This document shows, piece by piece, positions 10,826-23,895 of a stretch of DNA of 64,000 nt. Source of the DNA: Micrasema longulum (taxonomy: Eukaryota > Arthropoda > Insecta > Trichoptera > Brachycentridae); the NCBI GenBank assembly GCA_022494885.1, contig JAGVSM010000517.1:62001-126000 (forward strand). The letters run 5' to 3'. Under the pieces are notes generated by a model, which saw nothing but the letters and a program-made list of their open reading frames with translations, searched no databases and had not been told where the DNA came from. The translations under genes were made by a program, and so were the position numbers. Position 1 is the first letter of the stretch, and every line of letters starts with the position of its first letter.

Positions 10826-11605
10826 TATTTTATTTTATTTTATTTGGGAAATCAACAGTTCTACATACATATTTTTAGTAAACAAACAGATATAGTGTAT
10901 AAACTCAGAACTAATAACAGATTTCCACATAGTATACAAAGTTAGTAAAGAAAATATATTACATATCAAATAAAAACATTCAATTTATACGTTTAAAAAT
11001 GTTATTTTCATGTACTCAATAATCAAAGATTTTTTAAATATTTATTTTAAGAACATTTAGTTACTGTAAATTGGGCGGGATAAGGACAAAAATGCTTGAA
11101 GAGAGGATAAGGAGGGGAGGGGAGATGTACATATTTTTTATTATAATGTCTACTAAGTTACATAATACATTTTTAGTGTAAATTTTAAATCTGACAGAGT
11201 AATGTTTGTGTAATCTATATTTTTAAATTTTGTATTGTACAATGAAAAAGTCCTACGAAAAAAAGCATTTTTAACATACGATGTTTTACTTATTGGTACA
11301 TGAAACAGGTGGTACCGTCTACAAATCCTGGCTGGCACATGTATTGTTATTAAACTAAGCAGCTCTGTACAGTCAACCATTCCTGTCATAATTTTGTAAA
11401 GCAGTAGTTGGTCCGCACACACTCTGCGGTATTGTAGAGAAATGATTTCATGGAAGGTGGAGGCAGTGAGAGTAGATACATAAGAAATACCGGTTTTGTA
11501 TTTAAGGTACTTTATAAATTTGTTTTGAATATTTTTTATTCTACTTATATATATGGCATACTGAGGATTCCATATCTGAGAGGCGTATCTAAATAAAACA
11601 ACAGT
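10826..11605 (-). mobile_element. Non-LTR retrotransposon (family E) 3' part, copy 2 (uninterrupted)
   Basis: The minus strand reads LLLYKIMTGMVDCTELLSLI, then HVPARICRRYHLFHVPISKT, then FFRRTFSLYNTKF, the known style of LINE C-terminal region, here about 89 codons open from an internal Met. 3' UTR follows toward 10826, ending in the complement of an A-rich tail. It aligns with copy 1 end to end apart from the Helitron. Confidence 0.7.
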
Positions 11606-11729
11606 ACAGCTGTAATTAATAACATGCCAAGGTAAAATACTTAATAGGTGGGATAATTAAAATTACCAATTAAAAACAAAATTGATAAAAATTGTCTTCC
11701 TGTGGGCAATCACTAAATTTACTAAATGT

Positions 11730-12345
11730 TTCCATACATGTCTTACTTTTCTCCTCTTTGGCAATGTTTAACTCGAACATATTCAGTATCTCCCTTTCTT
11801 TCCTAAACTCCTCTTTTACGTTACAAATGGTGAATTGTTATTAACATTTATTTTCAATTAATCTTCTTTGTTTTCTGCATCCATCAAATTTTGCACTGTA
11901 AATCCTTTTAGCCATTCGCTCTACATGTCCAAACCGACACTGAACTTCTTTTTTTATGTTATTGACCATGCTTATCTTAGCCTTACCCGGGTCTCGACAT
12001 TTGTGCACCTATTGTACATAGCTTTGATGCAGATTCGCCTGAGAGATCGCATTTTGACAGCAGTCAATTTACTTTCAACCTCGTATTTCCAATTCGAAAC
12101 ATTGCTTTCATACGTAAGAGTGGCACCTGGACTCCTTTGCGAACTGCTAATTTCGCCTCCAGCGACATGTATTTATTTGGCATAGTTTAATGTGGTGCAC
12201 TGTTTTCCCTGTTCCCGGCCCTCACAAGGGGTTTTAATTTTTGTCTTAGTATTTGCATGCCCCGTTAACATACTTCCCAGGTACACAAACTCCTCTACCT
12301 GTTTCAGGATCCCCTTCCCTATTCACATTCTGATCTTACACTTAT
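11730..12345 (-). mobile_element. Degenerate LINE, family W (RTE-like), copy 1
   Basis: The minus strand reads QVEEFVYLGSMLTG, then KYEVESKLTAVKMRSLRRIC, then a block equivalent to the family LRWFGHVERM. These are post-RT blocks also seen in the copy at 36.9-37.7 kb (YLGSMF-like, VEMRSLRRMC-like). Frames are broken. Confidence 0.6.
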
Positions 12346-12349
12346 TCAC

Positions 12350-13340
12350 ACGCTAATTTTTTTTCTAAAAACCAACTAAAAAGATTTATTAACATTTCTC
12401 TGCAGAACACTCCCTTTGCATACATCGTAGACCTTTTCTGTGTTGAATAATTCAATAAGTGACTATTTATGAAAACATCAACGTGATTCAATAAATTTGT
12501 AGCGGGGTCCAAAGAATTGAAAAACTTCAACCGTAGGATGATAAAATTATGTTATAACAAAGCATATACTCGTATATGACACGACTTACTCGTTAATAGT
12601 TTATTTTTTAAGAATTCTCGTTAGTAGTTCTTTGTATTGATTTTTGTAATTGTCAAGATTTATGGGGTGATTTAGCCGAGTATCTTTTTATTTTCAATTC
12701 AGAAATAAATGTTTTATCGGTCATCTTTTATTCCTTCAATAAATAATGCATAAGCCATATAAAATATTCTACCTCTGTGTCTTGTATTATTTCGGATTTG
12801 TTTTTCCTTTTGTGAATTTTTATTTCAACAGGAGTCTCTCTCTCTATCTCCCATAAAACATATTTATTATGCTTTTCGTTTCCAAATTCCCTTTTCATGA
12901 AAATTAATATTTCTTTTTCTTATGCTTCGCCCTTCGCCCTTCGCTCTTCGCCCTCGAACCACCCGTCCGTGTCCTGGGACATATTTACAAAGGTCCCTTA
13001 GGTCCTTTCCTTTCTGTTGCTTTAACCAATGTTAGGTCTTATTTTATTATTGTCTCGAGATTTCTTTGGGATCAAAATATGAAATTTGCATCAGTTTTCT
13101 AAAAAATCTTATTCTTTGTACTTGAAGTTTCAAATAAATATAGAGTTTGAAAATTTTGTTTCACTGCAAATCTGTAATAAATGGTTCTGAGAAATATAAC
13201 TTGGATCAAAATTATATTTTTACCTCAAAAGACTACACAACGTAACAAATAAAAATTTTCTATTTTTTTTCACACATATTTAAAATAAAAAAAAGCCTTA
13301 TGATTTATTCAAATATTATTTTATTTATGTGATTTTCCGT
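12350..13340. other. AT-rich DNA; short CTTCGCC tandem tract
   Basis: A minus-strand 62-codon open frame at 12342-12530 has no recognisable homology. A (CTTCGCC)n-like tract lies at 12925-12952. Nothing else is supported. Confidence 0.4.
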
Positions 13341-13445
13341 TAGTCCTAAATTACCATGTTAGAAAATAAAAACCACATTGTTGTAAGGTGGGATTTAAAC
13401 CATAGATTTTCTTATCCACGACACTGATCATAGGACCCCAACACG
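13340..13445 (-). repeat. tRNA-derived SINE, family A, copy 2 (old)
   Basis: ttagaaaataaaaaccacat, ggtgggatttaaaccataga and cataggaccccaaca keep the order of the family A body, B box and head, all diverged. Confidence 0.5.
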
Positions 13446-14664
13446 TCTCTATATATTGTCAGTAATTTTTCAAAACAATAACGTTTAAGACAAAAATATT
13501 TCTATAAAAAATAAACTACGCACACATATTCACGCATGTAATTAAATAAATTTGTAAAATCATTATATGTGGTGAGTTGTGTTTAAAAAAAAAAACATTT
13601 ATCCACATCAACACAACTTACTATTACTTTCTTTTCGTTTATAATTTCGAAACGTAAACGTGTATTAAATTCTTACATATTACTTTAATTGGCAAGGCAT
13701 GACTGTATACCTTTGCCTATGGTTAAAAGATGTTTGCCAAATAATCTATTTATTTGCCTTTCGAAGATTTTTATGAATTGAAAAATATAAAATGTTTACT
13801 TTTCACATTATAATTAAAAATTAGTCGTCATCTTAAGAGAGCAAGGATAACCAACCAACATTAGAATATTTGCATCGTTTTCGCTGATTTGAATTTCGAA
13901 ATCTGCTTACCAGGCGAACATAAATCGAGTCGACTATGAACCTGCAGTAGAGGAACGCTAAACCAATCCTATCAGTTCTATATTAGTAGACACTTTTGCC
14001 ATCTTATCAGCGGAATCCTTACTAAAGGCTTTGTTCTAGTATGGCAGACCTATCTATAAGATTGTTTACTGAAGCTGCCTCTCTGTGAAATTCGCTCCGC
14101 CTTTGACTTCAATTTGCCTGAATTCACTCGGTTTTTTTTGGTGGGACTCTGATTGATTACTGCACAAAACGCCATAATATTGCATAGGTAATTATCATTA
14201 GAACTTAGTTCTATTTAAATAAAAAAACACATGAAACTCAACCTATCCAGAACTTCATATTTAAGAAAATTAATGTTTCATTGAGAATATAATATCTAGT
14301 TAAGAAAATAAAATTTAATGTAAAACGAACTCACTACCTAAACACAAGGTTTCCATTCTACTAGAGAGGTAGAAACATTATTATTTATTATGTATCTACA
14401 TACAATAGGTAGTTTTATTACTTTATAAGTTATAAGTTAATAAAGAACAAAAAAGTTAAACTTCAAATAGTTTTCAATTAAGCAAAACGAACCATAAAAA
14501 TAACTGTTTTAATTTTCTTATAATTTAAATAGTTATGTGAATTTTCACAACTACATATTCAAATTAATACAGAAACTTGTACATTACGTTTCAATAATTG
14601 ATACGGTTATTTTATTCAAATAACATTGGATATTTAAAAAAAAATGCAGTCTCAACATACGAAA
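13446..14664. other. AT-rich DNA without recognisable feature
   Basis: No coding region or shared repeat seen. Base composition is ordinary for the window. Confidence 0.4.
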
Positions 14665-14865
14665 GTATTGCTTACTAGTTCATCATCATCATTATTCCAT
14701 GTCCGCTCCCTAGTTGGAGCATATGGTATCTACAAAGAGCTTCTATGCATCTCTATCGGCTGCCGACTCTTTTACGTCCTCCCAAGTTAAGTTTTCGTCC
14801 CAAAGTTTTGTCATAAACTGCCGACAAATAGTCAGTAGTGGACGTCCAGGATGAAATTTAAAGAT
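14665..14865 (-). mobile_element. RTE-like LINE 3' end sharing its tail with SINE B
   Basis: The minus strand reads PGRPLLTICRQFMTKLWDEN, then VKESAADRDA and, past a stop, KLFVDTICSN. This is the end of an RTE-type ORF2 (GRP-x-x-RWxDD ... DRxxW). It is followed by gcggacatggaataatgatg and a GATGAT tail. The last ~45 bases resemble the 3' end of SINE family B. Confidence 0.55.
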
Positions 14866-14973
14866 TAAAATATTGAGAATTGTAGTTTTTTACATTAAAG
14901 ACTAAGAGGCTTTTTTAAATGTTTTAAATAGAGATAAAAGAAAATCTACGTACATTATTTGATCAAAAACGAA

Positions 14974-15025
14974 ACAACCCGCCAAGATTTATTTTAGAGA
15001 ATTGTCAGCACGTGAATTGTCGGAA
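14974..15025 (-). repeat. SINE family D, 3' tail fragment
   Basis: acccgccaagatttatttta, then gaattgtcagcacgtg, match the SINE D tail (acccgccaagcctccatttt ... gcttgtcaggagg). Confidence 0.4.
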
Positions 15026-15029
15026 ATGG

Positions 15030-15610
15030 GCCTCGTCGCTCCTGATGATTTTTGATAAAAAGTTGTCTTCCTCGTGGTCGAGATTCGAGATGGCTTGAGC
15101 GTAGATTACACATGCTTGGCGGTCAACGGCTAGCAGCTGATGCCACTATCTGCACTTTGCTAAGGAACATCTTCTAGTCTTGATTTTCGGTAGTGTAAAT
15201 GGTAATAGTGATTTTCGGTAGCAATAGTGATTTTCTAAGCAGAACGTCTGCTCCGGGGCCGGCCAGACCTGGCAGCATCTTGTGTCGTCGCATTAGTCGT
15301 CGCATAAATCGTCTCTATTAGGCAAATAGCTAAACGCCGTTGGTGTAAAAATTGTTTGCCCAGTTGGTGTCGGACGACCGGGAAATCTGCAAAGATTCAA
15401 CAGAAAAATTGAAAAATTGAATTGACACGAAGATTTTCCACATTCTTGAGGAGTGTAAAAAATTCGTGTCTTGTTGACGTGTATTTTGTATCTATTAACT
15501 TCACAAATGTCAAAGCAGAACTGACATTTACCGCCATTTGCAAAAATTATGGCATCTTCCGGTAGGGTTATGACTTTTGCGCCACGTTGTATATGAAAAG
15601 ATAGATACAT
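15030..15610 (-). other. Unrecognised region with a 105-codon minus-strand open frame
   Basis: The frame at 15293-15610 begins MYLSFHIQRGAKVITLPEDA and contains four Cys in its central part plus a Pro/Thr-rich stretch. The surrounding 600 bases are less AT-rich than the neighbours. I recognise no family; it has no supporting splice or promoter context and may be a decayed transposon. Confidence 0.2.
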
Positions 15611-18600
15611 ATTATTATAAACATTGCAAAAAAATTACAATTTATAGCTAAACAACCGAATAATCATACGAGTAAACACTAGATTTTCTTATATTCCCAA
15701 ACGGGTACTACTTTCGGGATGACCCTCGTACATCAACATTAATTAAATTAAATTTCAAATAACTGTTCTTTGGATGCAATCCAAATTATTAGAATATAAT
15801 GATAGAATTAAAATAAAATTAACAAAAGTAGGTTATAATAATGCTCACATGTTTTAAAAGAACGCATTTAAGTGGAAATTAAAGAATTTTGAATACAAAC
15901 TCAGTTTCTTTATAATTTTCTCAAAAGAAAACCGATACGTCTTTAAGACTCTTGGGAAAATAAGCTTCAAAGAAAAACACCATCAAGTGGTTCAAACTCA
16001 ACATTGACTTTTCGGGTTTTTCAATAACTGATGTAACTTTTGTATAGGACTAACTTTTTCTTCGGCATTAGTAAATTCGAATAAGTCGAACGTTTGTTTT
16101 ATTTTTATGTGACCATTGTTGGAGAAACATATTTTTCTCCGGAAGTTTCAATGAAGAATTGGAAAGTTTTAAAAATGGAACTTGCGGTAGTCTCAATCGG
16201 TTTTGATTTTAAGGACTTTGAAGTATCAGGCGAGCAGAAATTATTCTCAGATTTGTTTTTCAGCTATCCTAATATTGTATTTTTTATGAAAGTCGAAATA
16301 AATAATGTATCTTTTGTTAAATTTATTTCCAATATTTTTAAAATTGACTGAGTTTTATCATTAGTTATAGTTTAAAATCAGAATGCATACTTAAACTTTT
16401 ACGCTGATAATATTTTTGTACTAATAAGAAATAGGCTTTCAAAATTTTAATTTTTGCTAATGATCAATCACCAACCCTAAGAAAGATCTTATTTCATCTA
16501 TCTGTGAGATGTCAAAGAAAACGATTGTAAATTTCAATACTATTGAGGTCAAATACCAGGCGAGCATATCTGTGAACGTTAAAATTATTCTTATCATAAT
16601 CGGGCATTGTAAAAATGTACATTCAGCGATTCCTTTGACTATGAGCTATTCGATCCGTGCGATCGCACATTGAACACAAGAATTATTACACATGCATCCG
16701 CCCTACCGAACTGAAAATATACTACCCTGATAAGGGAACCTAGGAATAGTACTTAACTTACTTTCGCAATCTACATACACGTTTCACGTCTTACATACAT
16801 ACTCGCAACGGAATCTCTCCTTTGTTCAACTCCTGTTTTACATGTTATCCGCGTCGAGAACAGGTGTCGTTTTAAATGTTAAGCGTGCAAATTTTCGCTT
16901 CTAGACCATTAAATATTAAATACATCAAGCAACTATACTTTCACATTTTTATAAAATTCTTATTTACTGTTGAAGTGTAACTTAAATTGCATTGAAATTA
17001 TTCATCTACTTTATAAACGTTTTAAAAATCTCGTTTCTAAAATATATGTATTTTTGTAGTTTAATGTTAGTTACATTTTTAATAATAAATGTAAGGATAG
17101 TGTCATAAATGAATAATTTATTAAATAAGGTAATGTCTTACATTTTCATATCAGCTATAAATTAGAATACTAAATTTATTTACTTGGCCAATTATCGCTT
17201 TCACCTTTTAACTAGCATCTTCAAGGTAAACATACAGCTGTATGGTAAACCCTATCATATCTGAACCAACGATGATTGTTTTGAGCAAGAAGACACAATG
17301 GCGTATTTTTAAAAAATATTTTAAAGCATATCAAAACTAAAAAATCGAACGGTTTCTTACTTCTGCGGGGGAAAAAATAGGAGAACGGAGAGGGTAGCTA
17401 GCTCTGCACTCTGCAAGAAGTAAGCAACCATTAGGTTTTTTCTTTAAATCTTGGAACGCTTCTAAAATATTTTTTTAATGTTTTAATATAACATCTGCTT
17501 ATACCAATCATCATGATTTTAGATGACAGGGATTGCCATACAAGCTGTATTTATCTTGCTATCTAATTGAAGCGTTATTTCATCAAGAATTGGTCGACAA
17601 ATGAGTTTAAATTTCAAAATTCATACATATAATATTTCAAGATAAATATAAAATTTAATCCTTTAGTCGCTGTTTCACTATTTTTTTATATTTTATATAT
17701 TTTTATTTTTAAATTAAAAACGCTATAAAGACCATTAAAACAAAATAAATTAAGTTATAAAAAAATATGAAAAAAAAATCTTATGATATTGAGTAATTTG
17801 TCCAAAGATAATTTAAAGTATATTCCATTTTGTGTATTTTTAAGTTATTTGTACGCTAATAACGCAAATACCAGGTAAATAAAATTACAAAATACAATGA
17901 AATTTGTAATACGTGTTGGTTTAATAAAACAAAGGAAGGTAAATATAATGTTGTTTGACAGGTTTAAATCAAGCACCCATTAAAATACTCGACACACATT
18001 ACGAGGACCTATGTGTCATTTCAAATATGATTTTTATCGAAACATGTCAAGTCCATTAGTGCAATTGTATTTTACGGGCATATCATGAATAAGGTGCTTG
18101 TTTGAAATCGTTTAATTCAGTTCGCGAGGTCGCTATAGTCACGTATGTTTTACATTTTCCAGATAACGCTGCACATTTCTGCTGCACTAACTCACAGTTG
18201 CACTTTTTAGTTTTAGTGCACCCTGACTGCAATGTTTCATATTAAAATCCTTTCTGCAATAGGCAAGCTGGCCGCTACATACAACTTCTCTGTGTAAGGT
18301 AACGTTGGTGGTATTGTTCTAGGGCATTTGTGGTTTATTCTGTATTACAAGCTTTGCAAAAGGTAGTTGTTTTGTTGTTTTGAATATCATTAATAAGGAT
18401 TAAACTATTTACTTTTCAACATTACTATCCGAAACACAAGAACAGTGTCCTTCATTTTTACTTTATTGAAATTTGTTTTATAAACATAACCTTATATTAA
18501 AATGAACTGGCCATTTATTAAAGCCTAAACATGGCTGTTAATGAAAAAAATATATCTAAAGAACTAACTCTTAATTAAAATAAAATAAATTGTCCAATTG

Positions 18601-19980
18601 TTAAATTAATGCAATTTTAAAAAAAATTGAACTCTGTTATTTCGAAACTGTGTAAAACGAAATTATTTATTTATTTATTTTCAGTTCACAAACAGTAAAA
18701 GATATCATAATATAAATACAATTTATAAAATAAAAAATAATAACACCTAACATCTTTCACCAATTATATGTGAACACCAATAGTCACAACAAAAAAAAAA
18801 TATTGTAAATAGAACAAAGTTTAGTTTTCATTTTATGTTATTAAAGCAGTTTATTTGAATTGATATATAAGATTAATTTTAATAAAATTTAATTTAAGAT
18901 ACTTATGGTAGAAATATTTTTTTTTAAATAATCTAGATATTCAATTTAAATACTAATCAAGAACGTTTGAGTTGGTGTCGCAGCATAGTCTCCATAATTT
19001 ACATTTGGCTTTGCATTTTATCCAAGTAGAGCTTTTATTTTTTTTAACCTCTTGTCTACCCTAACGCTCTGAGCGTCGGCGTCGCGTCGGGCGTTTTAAT
19101 CACTACTACGTGATGTGGTGCTTAAATACTCGCATCGTTTGTTTAATACTTAAGTGAGATTTAGGCTAATCAACTTGGCTCCCTTTGGCAAAATTGGCTG
19201 AATATTTTACTGAACAAAAAATAGAATCCGCCTTCAGCCATAAACCCAAAGAGAAATTTAAACTAAACAAAAAACGAAAACGATATTATATTTCTTGAAA
19301 TTTCTAAATTAAAAAATATTTTTTCTAGACTTTACACATTGGTGACAATTTTTTATTAATAATGAAGTTGGGTAATTTTATGTCGAAGTATTTTTTAAGC
19401 TAAATATCATTTAATAGAAATGCAAACAACTAAGTAATTTAAAATGAGCATAGAATAAGGCTGCCACTTAAGAACAAAACAAAAACATTTGACGATGAGA
19501 TGTCAGAAAATATAAAGAATGAAAGAAAGCAAAAATGTAATACAAATTAAAAGAAATTAAAAAAAAAATAAATGTTTGTATTAATTATTTATTGGATGGC
19601 AATTTTGCTTTAGAAAACTTAAATATTGATGACGAAAATGTATTGACTAATTTTGGTTTCAGTTTGGTATTTTATATTAACTTAACGTTTATACTAATAA
19701 TTAACTTACAAAATTTATTTTGTTCTTGTTTTTAATGAGAAAGTTCAGTGGTTTTTTTGCATTTTTCAAAATAATTGTTATTAATATTTTCATACATTTT
19801 CGATAAACTTTACCGTAGGTACATCTAGACGCTCTAATTTTTACCGCGTGTAAGAAAACATTGTTTATATGCAATTTCCTGTAGCACTGAACTTTTTCAA
19901 AAAAAATTTTTATCAAAGGTATTTATTTGTATATTTTTATTCCGAACATATTGAAGTAATGATTAAAAATATTTTTTCAG
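15611..19980. other. Long AT-rich stretch, essentially featureless
   Basis: No supported coding exon. There are two small signals: 17185-17235 carries on the minus strand cttgaagatgctagttaaaa and gtgaaagcg, a small hairpin-type motif also seen near 51.0 kb; and 18660-18725 looks like the 3' end of a minus-strand LINE (ttatttatttatttattttc then a degenerate UTR). Confidence 0.4.
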
Positions 19981-19984
19981 AAGG

Positions 19985-20635
19985 AAATATGAAGGCCTAG
20001 TTATTTATTTACATAATTTCTGGCCTGACATGGCTGGTTTAAGTATCCATTTTATATACCATATGTACCATTTTATGTAACATATATAATTTTATCTATA
20101 TTTGAACATCCATATCTTTTCAACGCTTCAATCAGTGGATTTTCGTGATATCAAAGAGCTGAAACCTTTATTGACGCGGGTGAGATTCATTTGACTGAAT
20201 TAAACGTTTCACTCACAAAGCGAAGCCTGAAATATTTTTTTTCATTTTTATACATTTTTTCTAAAAGACCAGTAAGTTTGATGAATCGTAGTTTGAGTCT
20301 GTCCAAATTTTTGCATACAAACTTAAAATTTTGATAATGAAACCAACTGGTCCAAGAAGATGTATAAAAAATTAAATTCAGCGTTGCCTAGTATGTAGGG
20401 GAAATAATTCGGTTAGATGAATATCTCCCGCATCAATGAAGGTTTCAATTCTTTACTTTTACAAAGAGCAGCAGATGGAAGATTTGAGGGAATATGGATG
20501 AACAAATATAGTCATATTGGTGAATGTTACGCAGTGTAGCTGCTTAAATCAGCCAATGAAAAGAAATTAGCTCATTAAATGCCCATACTTGTATATTATT
20601 TTCTCTAAAATGTTCTTTATCTCTGTTGTAATATA
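19985..20635. repeat. Foldback family F, copy F2
   Basis: The left half has gacatggctggtttaagtat, tttgaacatccatatctttt and aaagagctgaaacctttatt. The right half has the inverse landmarks (atcaatgaaggtttcaattc, atattggtgaatgttacgca, tgttctttatctctgttgta). The loop contains gtctgtccaaatttttgcat, which in other copies lies at the outer end. Diverged but complete. Confidence 0.7.
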
Positions 20636-20639
20636 TATG

Positions 20640-21060
20640 CAGACACATTATTATTTTAATATGGTATTGTCATTTTGATTCTGTGGTGAAAAAGTCTAAC
20701 CTCATCTTGAATGATTATTTCTAACATCACGTGTTTTGACTTTAAACGCTGAAATACACTCAATTCAACAAAAAAATATTTTTGTATCTAATTAATTAAA
20801 TAATCAAAATGAATGTTAAGTTTTTACATACGTACATGTTTTCTGCAAACATTTACCCCAATCTTACTGCATTTTTCAATGTATAAAAACAAGTTTTTAA
20901 CCATGTTTTTGTTTTGTTTCAGATAATGCTGTGTCGACGAAAATGAGGATAACTCCACAATATCCTTCGTATAAAAGATGAAAACAGTTGATTCGTTTAA
21001 AAGTGCCAGATATTGACGTCGATTAAAGATTCGCGACATGCGAAACTTAGCAAAGGCAAA
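20640..21060. other. AT-rich DNA upstream of the Pgant9-like gene
   Basis: Nothing recognisable. A 71-codon minus-strand open frame at 20824-21039 has no family features. Confidence 0.35.
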
Positions 21061-21492
21061 GAAAAAAGTCGATGGAATCTATAGCTCCTTTTTTCTATGG
21101 ATTCGAAGGTGATTTAGGATCAGAAATATTGAGTTTATAGTTCCAATAGAATCCAATTACTAGAGCCATCGATGTAAATCCAAAAACATATGAAATCGAA
21201 ACATAAACCATATCAATTCCATATCATTCCATTCAATTCCATGTTGGAAAGGAAACACAAATTGTATTTTCCTTAATCAACTAATCTATTTTATTTACAA
21301 TTGACATGAAGTGAATTTTTAGTTTAAAAAGACAATAACCATATCAAGATATCAAATTGATTTATTAGAAATGAAATAGATGTACACCGTACCAGGGCAT
21401 CATAACACATATCCAAAGAGTTTTTAATTAATCGAATCTATTGAATTGATAAACTGAGTATCAGGCGCGCAGAAGTATCAAAGAGGTATAAG
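21061..21492 (+). promoter_or_regulatory. 5' flank / putative 5' UTR of the Pgant9-like gene
   Basis: The 430 bases before the ATG are AT-rich, with no clear TATA box or other decisive promoter motif. A short GC patch (tcaggcgcgcagaag) lies about 30 bases before the ATG. The stretch may be 5' UTR, or it may include an intron acceptor from an upstream non-coding exon. RNA evidence would be needed to place the start site. Confidence 0.3.
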
Positions 21493-21775
21493 ATGGCTTT
21501 CCTACTGCGGCGGAGGTCCGTTCTGATAAAAGTCGCTCTTCTGGCCTCGGCCGTATGGTTCACAGTCGCGTTCCTCCTGTACACGGAGGAGCGGGGAGGG
21601 CCACCGGTAGCGGGGAGCGGGTCCGGAGGGGGGGCGGCGGGGGCGGGGCTGGGGGCAGGAGCCAATGAACTGATACCGCAGCAGCAACCAGTTTATCAAG
21701 CCATGAAAAAGGAGACGGTGGTCCAACACGTCGAAAAGGTGGTCTCCAAGAAGAAACCAGCCAAGCAGCAGGACG
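21493..21775 (+). CDS. Pgant9: Polypeptide N-acetylgalactosaminyltransferase (Pgant9-like), coding exon 1
   Basis: This exon encodes the N-terminus of a type II Golgi glycosyltransferase that starts mucin-type O-glycosylation by moving GalNAc from UDP-GalNAc onto Ser/Thr. The start MAFLLRRRS gives a short basic cytosolic tail, followed by a membrane anchor at about residues 14-30 (VALLASAVWFTVAFLLY) and a luminal stem rich in Gly/Ala, then Gln and Lys. The ATG sits in a good context (aagATGG) and opens the frame. The donor is G|GTAAGA at 21775/21776, leaving phase 1, which matches the acceptor of exon 2. The exon is strikingly GC-rich (stretch 21590-21660) inside AT-rich DNA. The family call rests mainly on exon 2; the Pgant9 paralogue assignment rests on the resemblance of the N-terminus (MAF, RRRS, WF, AFL, YT) to fly Pgant9 as I recall it and is less sure. 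A 5' UTR exon further upstream cannot be excluded. Confidence 0.82.
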
Positions 21776-22487
21776 GTAAGAATACTGAAGCCTTTTTAAG
21801 ACCAAAAATTTAATCAAAAATTATATTCTCAATAATGCGTTTAGTAAAGAAGGCTTTTAAATTAAATATTATAAGATCAATAAATATATATAAATAATAA
21901 TAAAATTCAAACAAAAATTCAAAGACAAACCTTTCAAAAGATATTATCTACAACAGAGTTTGAATAAAAAAAAATAAAAAAAATGTTAAATAAATTTAAT
22001 AATCCATAAGAGTTCATTCAATTTTAAGATACTGAAAAAAGTATTGGGTATTTGCGTACGTTCTGTCCATTTTTATCCAAATTTTAAAATGAGCACTCTA
22101 AAACAAAATGGTAAAAGTCATTCGAAAGAATATATTCTCTTATATAGTATATTATGTTTGCTTTTACGTTGCACATGCTATTTTATTTGATTACAAGCCT
22201 CTAAAATGGAATGTCTAAAGTCTGTTCATTATTACAAGTATTTCCAAATAAACAAACCAGCCCTGTGATATCCGAAGGAGAATAGCCTATTTCACATAAA
22301 ATATTATAATCTTAATCTAAACGGCACGGCGCGGTAAAATTATAGTGAATTGATATTTATTAGATTTGTTTGTACCTATTTAAATTTGAAAATGTTTAAA
22401 GTTTTTTTTTATAATATTCCGTAGTAAATGATTTTAATAATAAAATATACATGAAAACGCCTGCGTTTATATATCAGCGTTTTTATA

Positions 22488-22642
22488 ATTTACCCAAGTA
22501 TTTCAATATTGATGAACATTTTCAACGAGTTGTAAATAACTCACTATTAGAAAATAGGAATCAGGTTGGGGTAGAGTGGGGTTCGAACCTCGGATCTCTG
22601 ATCTTTGAGTTCGCAACGTTAGCCACGGGACCACAACCCGAT
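22488..22642 (-). repeat. tRNA-derived SINE, family A, copy 3
   Basis: The minus strand reads cgggttgtggtcccgtggct, then a B box (aggttcgaacccc), then caacctgattcctattttct and the conserved body attgtgagttatt-like sequence. This is one of the best preserved copies. Confidence 0.75.
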
Positions 22643-22765
22643 TCAAATAACATAGTGAAACTTAACAAAATAGATTTGTATGATAATTTTATCAAAAACA
22701 TTATTTAAATTTAGCGAGTACTCTTAGGTGAAAATCTTGCCTAAGGAAATTGACTGGAGATTAAA

Positions 22766-22806
22766 AGGTCCCACGGTGTAGCGGTTATTGCGTTTGCCAG
22801 GCATTA
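22766..22806 (+). repeat. tRNA-like SINE head fragment
   Basis: ggtcccacggtgtagcggtt resembles an A-box-bearing tRNA 5' half; it stops before a B box and is followed by an ataaataaataaat tract. Confidence 0.35.
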
Positions 22807-23324
22807 CATAAATAAATAAATGTAAAACAATAAAAAACTATCCACCGTATTTTATCATGCCGCGTAGATTTTTGCCGTGGTTCGAAATGGGCTAATCGTG
22901 CTTTATCACGCAGTGGGCTCGTGGTTTGCACGTTCACAGCGGTCCAGTCTCCATGAATGCACGATAGTAGACAAAAGTGAATATTTTCAATACCCCTTTT
23001 TGTTTACGTTTATTTGAAGCTGCCAAAGTTTCTTGCGAAATTTGCGCAATGTGCGGTGAAGACGCTATGAGTTATTGACTAATTTGTTGTGAAATAATGA
23101 ATGAAAATACATCATTGATTAATTTGTTCAAAATTATTTTTTGTTTCCTATTGTTTGTAAAAAAACGGACACAACTTATGTAAACACCTAATACATTTAT
23201 CCAAAGATTGAATTTTGAATGATCTGGAATAACTTTGTGCTATAAAATTTAAATAACGGTGCCTAAGTAGATAGGTTGTTTTTCTCCATATACGAGCAAA
23301 TGAAAACTACAGTTTTTTTTTTTT

Positions 23325-23496
23325 TACATTTTTTTTGCACCACAACAGGCCAGGAGGCCTAATTACAGTGGTGAATTACATCACAGAGCACCCAGGCTTG
23401 AGGAAAATCACATTTTAATTTTTGTGTTCTCACCGGGAATCGAACCCGGAACCTTCCGTGCGTGAGTCGAGCGTCTTGACCACTACACCACGGAGT
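23325..23496 (-). repeat. tRNA-derived SINE, family C
   Basis: On the minus strand: ctccgtggtgtagtggtcaa (A box), then aaggttccgggttcgattcc (B box), a short body and a tail with ctgtaattaggcctcctggc and ttgtggtgc before poly(A). The head folds like a tRNA in its T arm (ccggg ... cccgg). The tail matches the 3' end of the LINE at 39.65 kb. Confidence 0.8.
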
Positions 23497-23584
23497 GAAA
23501 TAGAACCAAAATCCTGGACAATTGTTTTCGAGTCGATGGCTACTTTCAGGTAAAAATCCATTTAAAGAGAATTGAGTAAAATTA

Positions 23585-23770
23585 AGTACCGTGTTTCAAG
23601 TCCTGGATTCCTGGCATGAAAGATGTAAAATATTCGTAATACACTGTAATATTTCTGGCACCCCAGGAGCGTGCGCCTGATCACCTTACCAAGCATGTCA
23701 TCAAATTGATAACGATTCGCTGCGATTCGAGTACCAATGCAGTGACCAATGCGCCTCCAGGCGAGGGTAT
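23585..23770 (+). repeat. SINE family B, copy B2
   Basis: tcaagtcctggattcctggc (B-box region, decayed), aaaatattcgtaata, and gattcgctgcgattcgagta followed by ccaatgcagtgaccaatgcg match the order in copy B5 at 58.9 kb. Confidence 0.5.
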
Positions 23771-23895
23771 AGAAATAATGTTGTAGATCACTTTTGATGA
23801 TTCCTTGAGCATTATTTCAATTTTATTGTTATTTTAATTTTTATATCTTACGATGGGTAATTCTGAATACCGAAAACTTGTCATGTTCTTATTAA

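Noticed and set aside
16094..16351. 85-codon + strand frame, candidate exon
   Set aside because: No recognisable motif, AT-rich composition like its flanks, no clear splice sites.
21438..21817. Three minus-strand open frames opposite exon 1, Pro/Arg-rich
   Set aside because: They are antisense readings of the GC-rich exon 1, which has a start context, membrane anchor and phase-matched splice site on the + strand.
23425..23496. Possible tRNA gene on the minus strand with perfect B box
   Set aside because: Fused to a SINE tail and poly-A; the acceptor stem does not close as in a tRNA gene.
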